Source: Streptomyces sp. SCSIO 75703
GTDB lineage: Bacteria; Actinomycetota; Actinomycetes; Streptomycetales; Streptomycetaceae
Length of the DNA stretch: 64,000 nucleotides
Direction of reading: 5' to 3'
Assembly: GCF_036607905.1 (NCBI RefSeq)
Contig: NZ_CP144555.1
Location: forward strand, 6,820,001 to 6,884,000
A program made the translations under genes and the position numbers. Shown here one piece after another: positions 8,375-16,809 of the stretch (position 1 is its first letter; every line of letters starts with the position of its first letter). A model generated the notes under the pieces. It was not told the origin of the DNA and searched no databases. It saw nothing but the letters and a program-made list of their open reading frames with translations.

Positions 8375-9283
8375 TCAGACCTCCAGTAGGTCGGTGCCGA
8401 GCAGAATGTCGCCGTCGAAGGTCCGGCTCACCAGCCGGATCCACTCGCTCTCGTCCACCAGGTCGTTGTCGGGGAGCACGTGGTTGAGCACCAGGGTCCG
8501 CACCCCGGCCTCGGTGGCGACCCGGCCGACGTCCTCGGGGGAGGTGTGGTCGTTGCGATAGTGGGCGAGTACGGCCTCGGGGGCGTTGGGGTGCGTCTGC
8601 CGCATCGCCTCGTAGTGCAGCACCTCGTGCACCAGGACGTCCGCTCCCCGGGCGAAGCCCGCGATGTCGTCCTCGCCGCCGCGGTCGCCGCTGAAGACGA
8701 TGTCCCGGTCCGGAGTGCGGAACCGGTAGGCGACCGACGGCACCAGGCCGTGGTTGACCCGGATCGCGGTCACGGTCACCCGCTCGTCGCTGATCACCTG
8801 GACGGGCTCGTGCTCGATGCGGCCCTCCATCTCCAGCTCGTGGGCGCGCGGGACGGGGTCGAACGGCGGCCGGCCGGTCTCCTTCTCCCGCAGCCGGAAG
8901 TCGAACTCGTTGAGCCGGATGTAGTCGTCGAGCAGCCCTTCGAGACGGGGTGGCCCCCAGACGTGGACGGGGGCGCGGCGTCCGGCGAACCAGGTGTAGG
9001 CGAGGAAGTTGCCCAGGTCGCTGTTGTGGTCGAAGTGCTGGTGCGTGATGAAGATGTTGTCGATGTCGGTCAGCGAGAGCCCGGCCCGGACGAACTGGCG
9101 GGGCGCGCCCTCGCCGCAGTCCACCAGGTAGGCGACCCCGTCGACCAGGACCGCGTTGGCCGGCCCCGACCGGGTCGCGTTCTTGTGGATGGTGGGGCCG
9201 CCGCCGGTGCCGAGCAGGACGAGCCTGCTGCGTCGGGCGGGCCGGGAATCAGGAGCCTCGCGGCCCTCCGGCGTCGTGGACAT
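8375..9283 (-). CDS. MBL-fold metallo-hydrolase (RNase Z/arylsulfatase-like)
   Basis: 302-residue metallo-beta-lactamase-fold protein. The metal site THQHFDHNSDLG (H81, H83, D85, H86) and the later FSGDRGGEDD and NHVLPDN motifs are intact. The arrangement resembles RNase Z/arylsulfatase-like hydrolases that act on small ester or lactone substrates in catabolic clusters. ATG at 9281-9283 has AGGAGA upstream; a longer frame upstream lacks resemblance. It is the first gene of the operon metallo-hydrolase, binding protein, cyclase, with operator site 3 just upstream. The exact substrate is unknown. Confidence 0.85.
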   Translation of the reverse strand: MSTTPEGREAPDSRPARRSRLVLLGTGGGPTIHKNATRSGPANAVLVDGVAYLVDCGEGAPRQFVRAGLSLTDIDNIFITHQHFDHNSDLGNFLAYTWFAGRRAPVHVWGPPRLEGLLDDYIRLNEFDFRLREKETGRPPFDPVPRAHELEMEGRIEHEPVQVISDERVTVTAIRVNHGLVPSVAYRFRTPDRDIVFSGDRGGEDDIAGFARGADVLVHEVLHYEAMRQTHPNAPEAVLAHYRNDHTSPEDVGRVATEAGVRTLVLNHVLPDNDLVDESEWIRLVSRTFDGDILLGTDLLEV

Positions 9284-9323
9284 GTGCTCTCTCCTGAGGC
9301 AGGGGGGCGTCGATGGCAAATAT

Positions 9324-9710
9324 CTACACCTTGCTGAGGTGATGTGTAAAGCATCGTGTTCCGGTATCGCGCGGACCTCTGATCCGTGCCGGCGGCAGCC
9401 GCTCGCCGCCGGTCGGCGCGGCGGCTGCCGCGTACCCCGGGGCCGCCGCCAGGCCCGGGGCCCCGGGCGGGTGCCCGCACCGATGTGCCACAGCCCCCGC
9501 GCGGGGACCGGCGCGACCGGGGGCCGGGCAGCGGACGCCACACCAGGCACTGGTCCGGCTCCGTGGACCCGCCGTAGGGGTCGCCGCCGGCCAGGTCGGC
9601 GTGGCGCCGCTCCAGCACGGTGAGCGCGGGCCCGTCCGGGCCGGCAGCGCCGCGGCCACCAGGCCGCTGACCCCGCTCCCGACGGCCGGCGCGTCGGCGG
9701 CCGCGCTCAT
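9324..9710 (-). pseudogene. Remnant of FAD/NAD-binding oxidoreductase
   Basis: The minus strand starts MSAAADAPAVGSGVSGLVAA, a dinucleotide-binding GxGxxG motif, and about 30 residues on changes to another frame reading LTVLERRHADLAGGDPYGG, the expected continuation of an FAD-dependent oxidoreductase (phytoene-desaturase or amine-oxidase-like). Only about 60 residues are recognisable; the rest is frameshifted, very GC-rich sequence. I infer a decayed gene. It overlaps operator site 3 at its distal end. Confidence 0.4.
9329..9344. promoter_or_regulatory. Putative PaaX-type operator, site 3
   Basis: GA-GGTGATG (arm 9338-9344, followed by TG) matches the right half of the cluster operator; the left half is degenerate. 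It lies about 50 bp upstream of the metallo-hydrolase start on the minus strand. Confidence 0.5.
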
Positions 9711-9858
9711 CGCCGCTCCCGGTCCGCGCCGCCCGGCGGGTGTCCGCAGCCGGAGGTGTCGAAGCCGCCCCCGAAGCGGGCGTCCGCCGACTCCGGCACG
9801 GTGCCGCCCGGGTCAAGGCAGCGGCAGGGCGTGCCCCGGGCGACGGTGTGCACGGCTC

Positions 9859-10332
9859 TCACCCGGCGACCGCCCGCGGTCTTGCCCCGCGCGGCGGCCG
9901 CGGGGACGCCGTCGCGGGCCGGCGCCAGGTGGGCGGGGCCGGGCCGGCGCCGGCCGAACGGCCCCGCCGGCTGCCCGGTGTGGCCGCCCTCCGCGTGAGC
10001 GCCTCCGGCGGGGCCGTCCTCGGCGCGGCGGTTCGCGGCGCGTCGCTGCCCGCGGCGGACTCGGACGGTTCCAGGCGTAGGCTGCCGCCTCCCCCGAGCC
10101 GGGCAAGCCGGCTTTTGGACCGGCCGGGACCGAACAGGTCGCGGTACACGGCGGCCACGGCGGGGCCGGCGGGACCGGCGGGGCCGGCGGACACCGTCTC
10201 GGGTCCGCGCACGAGCCGCATGCCGAAGGCGGCGACGCGGAAGGCGACACCGCGGTCGAGATCCGGGGTGGTCAGGCCGAGGTGGTGGGCGGTGGGGCGG
10301 CCGGGCCCGGGGCGGGGGCGGACCTCATCCAT
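9859..10332 (-). pseudogene. Remnant of VOC/glyoxalase-family enzyme
   Basis: From the ATG at 10330-10332 the frame reads AHHLGLTTPDLDRGVAF and later YRDLFGPGRSKSRLARLG, the N-terminal half of a vicinal-oxygen-chelate (glyoxalase/dioxygenase) protein. A GC-rich triplet expansion encodes repeated Gly-Pro-Ala at about 10160-10190. The second half does not continue in the same frame, and no intact C-terminal metal site is visible. It is divergent from the TIM-barrel gene. Confidence 0.45.
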
Positions 10333-10417
10333 GCTCCTCCAACAGTGGACAGGTGAGCGGGCAGAGATGTTGTATGTCTGTCTCCCGGCCGGGTCGGCGG
10401 CAAGGCGGGAGCGAGAG

Positions 10418-11113
10418 ATGCGCGGGCACATTCCTCGGATCCACCCAGTGATCCAGCTCAGCGACGAGGTGCGCCTTCTCGACCAGGTGCGCCTCGCGGT
10501 TTCCCACGGCGTCGACGGCGTCTTCCTGATCGACCACGACGCCGACGACGATCGCCTGGTCCGCTCCATCGAGGCGGTGAGCGCCGCCCATCCGGATCTG
10601 TTCCTGGGAGCGAGCGTCTTCCGCCGGGAGCCCGTCCAGGCGCTCGCGCTGCTCCATCGCGGGCTGCCGGACGGCATCTGCCTGCACGCCCTGTGGACGG
10701 ACGACGCGGGCGCGGGCTTCGGTGACCCGGGGCAGGCCGCCGTGGCGTTCACGCGGATGCGGGAGCGCACCGGCTGGCACGGCCTGCACTTCGGCGGCGT
10801 GGCCTTCAAGTACCAGCAGCCGGTGCCCCTGGAGGAGCTGCCCGCCCTCGGCGCGGCGGCCCGCCGGATCGCCGACGTCGCCACCACCTCGGGCCCGGGT
10901 ACGGGCCAGGCCGCCGACCTCGGCCGCCTGCACGCCCTGCGGCAGGGGCTCGGTGACCACCCGCTGGCCCTCGCCAGCGGGGTGACGCCCGGCAACGTCG
11001 CCGACTACGTCGGGCTGGTCGACCACATTCTCGTCTCCACCGGCATCGGCGACGGCCGCGGCGGCATCGACCTCGGCAAGCTGGCCGGCCTGCTTGAGCG
11101 CGTGCGGGGGTGA
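10418..11113 (+). CDS. BtpA/SgcQ-like TIM-barrel protein
   Basis: 231-residue protein with TIM-barrel features. Its C-terminal half (ATTSGPGTGQAADLGRLHAL, then LASGVTPGNVADYV and GGIDLGKLAGLLERV) resembles the BtpA/SgcQ family and phosphate-binding ends of (beta/alpha)8 barrels. No catalytic residues can be assigned. ATG at 10418 is preceded by GGGAG; the long open frame upstream is non-coding GC-rich sequence. It converges on the second binding-protein gene with about 40 bp between. Its role in the catabolic cluster is unknown. Confidence 0.65.
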   Translation: MRGHIPRIHPVIQLSDEVRLLDQVRLAVSHGVDGVFLIDHDADDDRLVRSIEAVSAAHPDLFLGASVFRREPVQALALLHRGLPDGICLHALWTDDAGAGFGDPGQAAVAFTRMRERTGWHGLHFGGVAFKYQQPVPLEELPALGAAARRIADVATTSGPGTGQAADLGRLHALRQGLGDHPLALASGVTPGNVADYVGLVDHILVSTGIGDGRGGIDLGKLAGLLERVRG

Positions 11114-11153
11114 AAGCGGGGCCGGCCGGTGGCCTGTGCCGCCGTCCGCGCGG

Positions 11154-12110
11154 TCAGGGCCGGCGCAGCAACGTGTTCAGGTCCGGAGCCTTGTCGATCC
11201 AGCCGTACTGGAGCATGTAGTCGCCCAGCACCTTGTAGGTGGGCTCGTCCAGCGTGGTGATGTAACGGCCGATCGCCATCTTGGCGGCGATGTCCGGCTT
11301 GATCGCCGTGTAATCGGGGATGATGCGCCGGACCTCGTCGGGGTGCTGCTCCGCATACTCGTTGGCCTCGTTGACGGCCTCGACGAAGCGGTCGACCGTG
11401 GACGCGCGTTCCTTGGCGTAGGACCGCGTGGTGAAGTACGAGGAGAAGCTCGTGTCCGGGCCGACGAGCGCCCCCTGGGGGTTCTCGGAGATGACCTTGT
11501 CGCCGGCGGCGAGCGCGCTGCTGAGCAGGGGTTCGATCAGCCAGGCGGCGTCGATCCGGCCGGTGTCCAGCGCGGCCTGCATGTCCGGGTAGGGCAGGGC
11601 GATGAACTTCAGGTCCTTCTCGTTGCCGTGGGCGTTCTGCACGGTCGCGCGGGTGACCAGGTCGTTGATGCCCTGAAGGGCGTTGACGGCGACGGTCTTG
11701 CCGGCGAGGTCGGTGACGGAGTTGATCGGGCTGCCGCCCTTGACCACCAGGGCCTGACTGAGCGCCGGACCCTGGGAGATGGCGCCGGCCACCACGGTGA
11801 TGGGCAGCCCCTTCGCCTGGCTCTGGATCTCGGGCACGGGTGCGGCGAAGCCGAACTGGTACTCGCCGCTCATGACGGCGGCCGTGGCGGCGGCGCCGGA
11901 CTGGACCTCCTTGAGTTCCAGCTTCAGGCCGTGCTTTTCGAAGATGCCCTTCTTCTGGGCCAGGTAGAGCGGGGCGACATCGATCGTCGGAATGACACCG
12001 ACGTTGACGGTGGTGACTCCGCCGTCCGTGGAAGCGGCGGTCTCCTGGCCACTGCCGCATGCGGTGAGGGCGAGTAGCGGCAAGAGCGCGGCGACAGTCA
12101 ACTTGCGCAT
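11154..12110 (-). CDS. ABC importer substrate-binding lipoprotein (NMT1/SsuA-like), copy 2
   Basis: 318-residue lipoprotein with lipobox ALTAC (C18) and the NMT1/SsuA-like fold (VNVGVIPTIDVAPLYLAQKKGIF, DLAGKTVAVNALQG). It is clearly paralogous to the protein at 7360-8373: shared framework, order of motifs and a similar C-terminus. It is transcribed alone from a promoter region carrying operator site 4 (12167) and an extra GGTGATG half-site (12136). Having two receptors for one importer suggests two related substrates. Confidence 0.9.
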   Translation of the reverse strand: MRKLTVAALLPLLALTACGSGQETAASTDGGVTTVNVGVIPTIDVAPLYLAQKKGIFEKHGLKLELKEVQSGAAATAAVMSGEYQFGFAAPVPEIQSQAKGLPITVVAGAISQGPALSQALVVKGGSPINSVTDLAGKTVAVNALQGINDLVTRATVQNAHGNEKDLKFIALPYPDMQAALDTGRIDAAWLIEPLLSSALAAGDKVISENPQGALVGPDTSFSSYFTTRSYAKERASTVDRFVEAVNEANEYAEQHPDEVRRIIPDYTAIKPDIAAKMAIGRYITTLDEPTYKVLGDYMLQYGWIDKAPDLNTLLRRP

Positions 12111-12166
12111 GGTGACTCCTGATGAGCAAGTGCGCGGTGATGGAACTCGGCGCGAGACAAATTACG

Positions 12167-12182
12167 CATCACCGAGGAGAGG
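12167..12182. promoter_or_regulatory. Putative PaaX-type operator, site 4
   Basis: CATCACC-GA-GGAGAGG: left arm identical to site 1, right arm 5 of 7. It sits upstream of the minus-strand binding-protein gene; an additional GGTGATG half-site lies at 12136-12142. Confidence 0.5.
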
Positions 12183-12258
12183 TGTCAACGGTTTGTCGGG
12201 CCTGCCCGCTTCCCCCTTGACGGTGACTCCGGCTCGCTCTTAGGTTCAAAACCCAACA

Positions 12259-12274
12259 TGCCACCGAGGTGATG
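12259..12274. promoter_or_regulatory. Putative PaaX-type operator, site 5
   Basis: TGCCACC-GA-GGTGATG: right arm identical to site 1, left arm retains CCACC. It lies 25 bp before the start of the truncated flavin monooxygenase gene. Confidence 0.5.
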
Positions 12275-12298
12275 CGTGCGCAGTGGAGGGGGGTGCTC

Positions 12299-12796
12299 AT
12301 GGCCAGGCCCGTGCCGACGGACACCGGCAGGAAGACCGGGACCTTCTCCGCCGCCTGCGCCTGCGCCTGCGGCAGCGGACTCGCGGTCACCCGGCTGCCC
12401 GAGCACCGGCCGGGCAGCCGGGACGACGGCCTCCCGCGGACCCGGACCGCGGACGAGGCCGGCGTGGACCTCATGCTGCCGATCGCCCGCCGGCCCGGCC
12501 GCGGAGGCGACACCGACTTCCACGGGGGCGTGCCCGAACCCATCACCTGGGCGGCCGGGATCCTGGCGCCCACCACCCGCGTCTCGGCCTCCGCCACCCT
12601 CCACACCGCCTTCGGCCACCCGCTGGTGACGGCCAGCCAGGCGGCCCTCGCGCGCACGGCCCACGGACCCGCGGGAGTGTGCGAGAAGAAGACGATCGCC
12701 GCCCCCACGGCGCGGCTGCGGACGGCAGCCGCCGCGGCGAGCCGGACAGCCGCGGCGCTGACCGCCGCCCGCACACCGAACCGGAAGGCCGGCTGA
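12299..12796 (+). pseudogene. Truncated LLM-class flavin-dependent monooxygenase
   Basis: The reading frame of 165 residues contains ADEAGVDLMLPIARRPGRGG and then ITWAAGILAPTTRVSASATLHTAFGHPLVTASQAALA, the N-terminal third of luciferase-like monooxygenases such as dimethylsulfone or alkanesulfonate monooxygenases. Family members are about 350-380 residues, so the active-site rear half is missing and the last 50 residues are alanine/threonine-rich read-through. The start has a strong GGAGGGG site and an upstream operator, suggesting it was a member of the regulon before truncation. The stop overlaps the next start (ATGA). Confidence 0.6.
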
Positions 12797-13152
12797 TGCC
12801 CGAACCCGGCTGGCGGCAGGAGGGCGACGAGCCCGACTACCGCTTCTCCCTGGCCAACGAGCGCACCTTCCTGGCCTGGATCCGCACGGCGCTGGCCCTT
12901 GTGGTCGGTGCGATCGCGATCCACCAGCTGGCCCCGGAACTGGCCCCGGAGCGGATCCGGGTCGCCCTCAGCGTCCTGCTGGCGCTGGGCGGCGCGCTCC
13001 TGGGCTGCTCCGCCTACCGGCGCTGGGAACGGAACGAACGGGCGATGCGCCACGCGGCGCCGCTGCCACACACGCGGCTCCTGCTCATCGTCACCTTCGG
13101 CACCGCCGCAGCCGCCGCGGTCGTCTGCGCCCTCGTGGGGATCCCCCGGTGA
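12796..13152 (+). CDS. DUF202 (YidH-like) membrane protein
   Basis: 118-residue membrane protein. It carries the DUF202 hallmark FSLANERTFLAWIRTALALVVGAIA near the N-terminus and three hydrophobic segments. ATG overlaps the stop of the truncated monooxygenase, and its stop overlaps the start of the next DUF202 gene by 4 bp, so the three are translationally coupled. Such proteins often occur as tandem pairs; function unknown. Confidence 0.85.
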   Translation: MPEPGWRQEGDEPDYRFSLANERTFLAWIRTALALVVGAIAIHQLAPELAPERIRVALSVLLALGGALLGCSAYRRWERNERAMRHAAPLPHTRLLLIVTFGTAAAAAVVCALVGIPR

Positions 13153-13487
13153 CGGGTGGCCACGGCCCCGGCTTCGGTCCGCCGCGCGATCCCGGCGTGC
13201 AGCCCGAGCGAACGCTGCTCGCCTGGAGCCGCACCGTACTGGTGCTGGCGGCGGACGCCGCCCTGGTCGTCCGGACCGGCCTCACTCGCGGCCAGCCGGC
13301 GATCACCGTGCTCGGCCTGCTGATCGCGGCCCTTGCCGCCGCTCTGCAACTGCACGCTGCCGCCCGCCGCCGGGCCTTGGCAGTCCGCGCCGACTCACCC
13401 CCGGCCGCGCACTCGCTCCTCGCCGTCTCGGCCGCGGTTGCCGCGTGTGGAGCCGCCACCATCTGGTGTCTCCTGCTTCAGGTGTGA
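13149..13487 (+). CDS. DUF202 membrane protein, second of pair
   Basis: 112-residue protein with the related motif VQPERTLLAWSRTVLVLAADAALVVR and three transmembrane segments. GTG start in a GTGA overlap with the preceding gene. It is shorter and more diverged than its partner; together they probably form a heteromeric membrane protein of unknown function. The IS110 element begins about 20 bp after its stop. Confidence 0.82.
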   Translation: MTGGHGPGFGPPRDPGVQPERTLLAWSRTVLVLAADAALVVRTGLTRGQPAITVLGLLIAALAAALQLHAAARRRALAVRADSPPAAHSLLAVSAAVAACGAATIWCLLLQV

Positions 13488-13507
13488 ACCGGAAAGGGGA
13501 TCCTGGC

Positions 13508-13770
13508 TCCCCGTTATGTTTTTCGCGGTCCTGCAAGAGGGCCGCTGGCCTCCGGGCCCGGCATGACTGTGTCCCCCTGTCGATCGGATGACCTGGGGGG
13601 TGGTGTCACCGGGCCCGGGAGGTGCCGTCGGAGACGCTGATCAGAGGTCCGGCCACCGTCCGGTCCGGCGCAATGCCGGGCAGCTCGCGGGCGGCAGGTC
13701 TGCATAACGTGGATGCGCGCGTACGACACCGAAGCCGAGGCCGGCACCGTCAACACCTTGGAAGGGTGCG
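13508..13770 (+). ncRNA. Candidate bridge RNA region of IS110 copy 1
   Basis: IS110-group recombinases are known to use a bridge RNA transcribed from the noncoding end upstream of the recombinase gene. This 263-bp region is noncoding and highly foldable. It contains a hairpin GCGGTCCT/AGGGCCGC near its start, then a long GC stem (near 13550, CCTCCGGGCCCGG, pairing with CCGGGCCCGGGAGG around 13610) enclosing a loop with CCCCC and GGGGGG stretches. Exact RNA ends and guide loops cannot be fixed by eye. Confidence 0.4.
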
Positions 13771-14988
13771 ATGTTCGACACCGAAGACGCGGGCGTGTTC
13801 CTCGGCCTGGACGTCGGCAAGAGTGCCCATCACGGCCACGGACTCACCCCGGCCGGCAAGAAGGTCTTCGACAAGCAGCTGCCCAACAGCGAACCGAAGC
13901 TGCGGGCCGTCTTCGACAAGCTGGCCGCGAAGTTCGGCACCGTGCTGGTGATCGTGGACCAGCCCGCCTCCATCGGCGCCCTGCCGCTCACCGTGGCCCG
14001 GGACGCGGGCTGCCAGGTCGCCTACCTGCCCGGACTGGCGATGCGCCGGATCGCCGACCTCTACCCGGGCGAGGCCAAGACCGACGCCAAGGACGCCGCC
14101 GTGATCGCGGACGCGGCCCGCACCATGCCGCACACTCTGCGCTCGCTCGAACTCACCGACGAGATCACCGCCGAGCTGACCGTGCTTGTCGGCTTCGACC
14201 AGGACCTCGCCGCTGAGGCCACCCGCACCAGCAACCGGATACGCGGCCTGCTCACCCAGTTCCACCCCAGCCTGGAACGCGTCCTGGGCCCCCGCCTCGA
14301 CCACCAGGCCGTCACCTGGCTGCTCGAACGCCACGGCTCCCCGGCCGCCCTGCGCAAAGCCGGCCGCCGCAGACTCGTCGAGGCCATCCGGCCCAAGGCC
14401 CCGCGCATGGCCAAGCGGCTGATCGACGACGTCTTCGACGCCCTCGACGAGCAGACCGTCGTCGTCCCGGGCACCGGCACCCTCGACATCGTGATCCCCA
14501 CCCTGGCCCGCTCGCTGGGAGCCGTCCACGAACAGCGCCGGGCCCTGGAAACCCAGATCAACGCCCTGCTGGAGGCGCACCCTCTTTCCCCGGTCCTGAC
14601 GTCGATGCCCGGCGTCGGCGTCAGGACCGCCGCCGTCCTGCTGGTCACCGTCGGCGACGGCACCGGCTTCCCCACCGCCGCCCACCTCGCCTCCTACGCC
14701 GGCCTCGCCCCGGCCACGAGATCCTCGGGGACCTCGATCCACGGCGAGCACGCACCCCGAGGCGGAAACCGTCAGCTCAAGCGGGCCATGTTCCTCTCCG
14801 CCTTCGCCTGCATGAACGCCGATCCCGCCTCCCGCACCTACTACGACCGCCAGCGAGCCCGCGGCAAAACCCACACCCAGGCCCTTCTCCGGCTCGCCCG
14901 CCAACGCATCAGCGTCCTGTTCGCCATGCTCCGCGACGGCACCTTCTACGAACCCCGCGTCCCCAGGGACGTCGAACTCGCCGCATGA
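13771..14988 (+). CDS. IS110-family transposase (DEDD recombinase)
   Basis: 405-residue recombinase. The N-terminal RuvC-like DEDD domain has FLGLDVGKSAHHGH (first Asp) and the GEAKTDAKDAAVIAD block. A central coiled region follows, and the C-terminal Tnp_20 domain contains SMPGVGVRTAAVLL and SYAGLAPATRSSGTS with its conserved serine region. The ATG at 13771 gives MFDTEDAGVFLGLD. It is identical in translation to the protein at 46906-48123, so both copies are recent and probably functional. Confidence 0.95.
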   Translation: MFDTEDAGVFLGLDVGKSAHHGHGLTPAGKKVFDKQLPNSEPKLRAVFDKLAAKFGTVLVIVDQPASIGALPLTVARDAGCQVAYLPGLAMRRIADLYPGEAKTDAKDAAVIADAARTMPHTLRSLELTDEITAELTVLVGFDQDLAAEATRTSNRIRGLLTQFHPSLERVLGPRLDHQAVTWLLERHGSPAALRKAGRRRLVEAIRPKAPRMAKRLIDDVFDALDEQTVVVPGTGTLDIVIPTLARSLGAVHEQRRALETQINALLEAHPLSPVLTSMPGVGVRTAAVLLVTVGDGTGFPTAAHLASYAGLAPATRSSGTSIHGEHAPRGGNRQLKRAMFLSAFACMNADPASRTYYDRQRARGKTHTQALLRLARQRISVLFAMLRDGTFYEPRVPRDVELAA

Positions 14989-15056
14989 CCCCGGCAAGCC
15001 AAACCATCCCAAACCAAACCTAGGCGCCTTGACGAAAGACATAGAGGCACCCCCCC

Positions 15057-15657
15057 TTCAAGAGCTCGCCCAGGCGGAAGCCGAGACGCCGGCACCAGAG
15101 CAGGTACGGGGTGTGTGTGCCCGGCCGCGCAAGCCCCGTCGGCGCCTGCGCGGCCGGTACGGGCGCCTGGTGGAGATCGGCCGGCCACTGCTCCTGCCGC
15201 CAGTGCGCGCCGCCGACCTGCGAACCCACGCCAAGCACCGCGCCGCTGCGCTGCCCTGGTCACCTCAGCCACAGGAAGGGTGTGCGGTGCCAACGATCCC
15301 GGGTTCCCGCCTTGTCGCCGCCGAGGAGGGACCGTGGAAGTGCAGCGCGGGCGGCCGCGACGACACCGGCCGGACGGTCGCCCCGCGGCATCTGGCGAGC
15401 GGCGAGTGGACGCGATCCGGCCCGACCCCACCACCCGCGCCGTGGCCGACGACCACCACGGACGCCTGGCGCCCGCCACTACGCGAACGAGCCGGTGCGC
15501 CTGAGCACCACCGCCGGGTCCAACGGCAGCGAGTGGACCGTGCCGCTGGTAGCCCCGTCACCACCCGGACCGCCGCCTGACCACGGCAGGTCAGGAGCCG
15601 GTGATGCGGCCGAAGCCGCTCAGCGGCGGCGTCCGTTTCGGACCCGGACTCCTCGGG
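15057..15657. other. Intergenic region, no supportable gene
   Basis: About 600 bp between the IS110 right end and the ROK regulator. Several short open frames exist, but none shows a recognisable domain, a convincing start with ribosome site, or consistent codon bias. It may be remnant sequence displaced when the IS inserted. Confidence 0.5.
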
Positions 15658-16797
15658 TCAGACGGACGGCTCCGGGCGAGTGGTGATGATGGCGGTGCGC
15701 AGGGCCTCCACGGCCCGGGTACGGGCTCCGGCGAGTTCGGGCTCGCAGACCTGGGCCGCGGCGACCGGGACGCTGCGGGGCAGTTCGGCGAAGTGCGCGC
15801 GGATCGCCTCGGCGATGCCCGGCTCGGCGCCCCAGGCGCCTCCCAGGACAATCAGCCGGGGGTCGGCCAGGGCGACCGCAGCCGCCAGTACGCCGCCCAC
15901 CGCGCGGGCCAGCGCGCCGCGGGTCCGCCGCGCCGTCGCCGAGTCGCCGAGAGCGGCCGCGCGCAGGGCGTCGACGTCGATGGCGGTGGACTTGGCGCGA
16001 CGCAGGCCGAGTTCGGCGAAGACCTCGATGAGCGGCAGCGCCGCGCCCCGGGGCCCCGCGGTGTAGAGGTGGGCGATCTCGCCGGCCAGTCCGTGGTGCC
16101 CGCGGCGGACTTCCGCGTCGGTGACCACCGCGCAGCCCAGTCCCTCGCCGAGGTGGACGTAGACGAAGTCGTCGACGCCGAGGGCGCATCCGGTGGCGCG
16201 TTCGGCGCGGGCGGCCCAGTTGATGTCGTTGTCGACCAGCACCGTCCCCTCCACCGCGCCGGCCAGCACCGCCGCCGGGTCCAGATCCCCGACCAGGAAG
16301 GGGGCGTCCGGCAGGTGCACCAGGCGTCCGGTGATCCGGTCGACCGGATCGGCCGCGCTGACCACGGCCGTACGCAGTGGGCCGCGCACCCGGGGCCGGA
16401 CCAGCCCGACCGCTTCGGTCAGGGCCTGTGCGGTCGCGTGCGGGCCCGGCGTGCGGCCCAGGCCGGCCTCGGCGCGGGCGGTGGCGGTGCCGAAGGCGTC
16501 GACCGTCTCCACGACGACGCCTTCGGGGCTGATGCTCGCCACCAGGGCCGCCCCGGTGTCCGCGGCCAGCGAGTAGTAGGTGCCGACCCGGCCGCGGCCG
16601 GTGGTGCGCTCGCCCGTGTCGGCGAGCAGGCCTGCCTCGCTCAGCCGCCGCACGCTGTCGGAGACCGTCGGTTTGGAGATCCCGGTCCGGGCGGCGATCT
16701 CCGCGCGGGTCAGGCGTCCTTCCTCCATCAGCGCGCGCAGCACGTTCTCGTCGGTCAGCGCGCGCAGCATTTCGAGTGAGGGCTTGGCCAGTGACAT
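15658..16797 (-). CDS. ROK-family transcriptional regulator
   Basis: 379-residue ROK regulator. The N-terminal winged HTH is LTRAEIAARTGISKPTVSDSVRRL (about 28-51), followed by the ROK sugar-kinase-like domain with VLVDNDINWAARAE and GEIAHLY. It is probably a sugar-responsive repressor. It is divergent from the DUF1479 gene; two 20-bp direct repeats in the 90-bp intergenic region are likely operators. The context of a sugar-porter MFS suggests control of uptake and oxidation of a carbohydrate-like compound. Confidence 0.88.
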   Translation of the reverse strand: MSLAKPSLEMLRALTDENVLRALMEEGRLTRAEIAARTGISKPTVSDSVRRLSEAGLLADTGERTTGRGRVGTYYSLAADTGAALVASISPEGVVVETVDAFGTATARAEAGLGRTPGPHATAQALTEAVGLVRPRVRGPLRTAVVSAADPVDRITGRLVHLPDAPFLVGDLDPAAVLAGAVEGTVLVDNDINWAARAERATGCALGVDDFVYVHLGEGLGCAVVTDAEVRRGHHGLAGEIAHLYTAGPRGAALPLIEVFAELGLRRAKSTAIDVDALRAAALGDSATARRTRGALARAVGGVLAAAVALADPRLIVLGGAWGAEPGIAEAIRAHFAELPRSVPVAAAQVCEPELAGARTRAVEALRTAIITTRPEPSV

Positions 16798-16809
16798 GCC
16801 GGGGATTTT

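Larger units (their letters stand above)
13508..15056 (+). mobile_element. IS110-family insertion sequence, copy 1 (1549 bp)
   Basis: Boundaries were set by comparing with the inverted copy at 46838-48386. The two agree from TCCCCGTTATG at the left end to a run of seven C at the right end (ends uncertain by 1-2 bp), and the flanks then diverge. A single 405-residue transposase is encoded. There are no terminal inverted repeats, as is normal for IS110. A 263-bp noncoding stretch precedes the transposase gene and only 68 bp follow it. The element sits just after the DUF202 pair. Confidence 0.88.

Noticed and set aside
10155..10190. GC-rich triplet-like repeat (GGGGCCGGC units)
   Set aside because: Explained as Gly-Pro-Ala codon expansion in the decayed VOC gene rather than a minisatellite or CRISPR.
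9740..10417. Long N-terminal extension of the TIM-barrel frame
   Set aside because: No family resemblance, arginine/alanine/proline-rich, and the opposite strand shows the VOC remnant; the start at 10418 has a ribosome site.
13750..15042. 430-residue minus-strand open frame inside the IS110 element (also at 46852-48144)
   Set aside because: It is the antisense of the transposase gene. Composition is Gly/Val/Ala/Glu-rich with no domain, as expected from antisense of GC-biased codons.
15020..15238. Open frames reading out of the IS110 right end (also near 46683-46874)
   Set aside because: They share only the IS-derived end (MTKDIEAPP...) and diverge in the flank; no gene signature.
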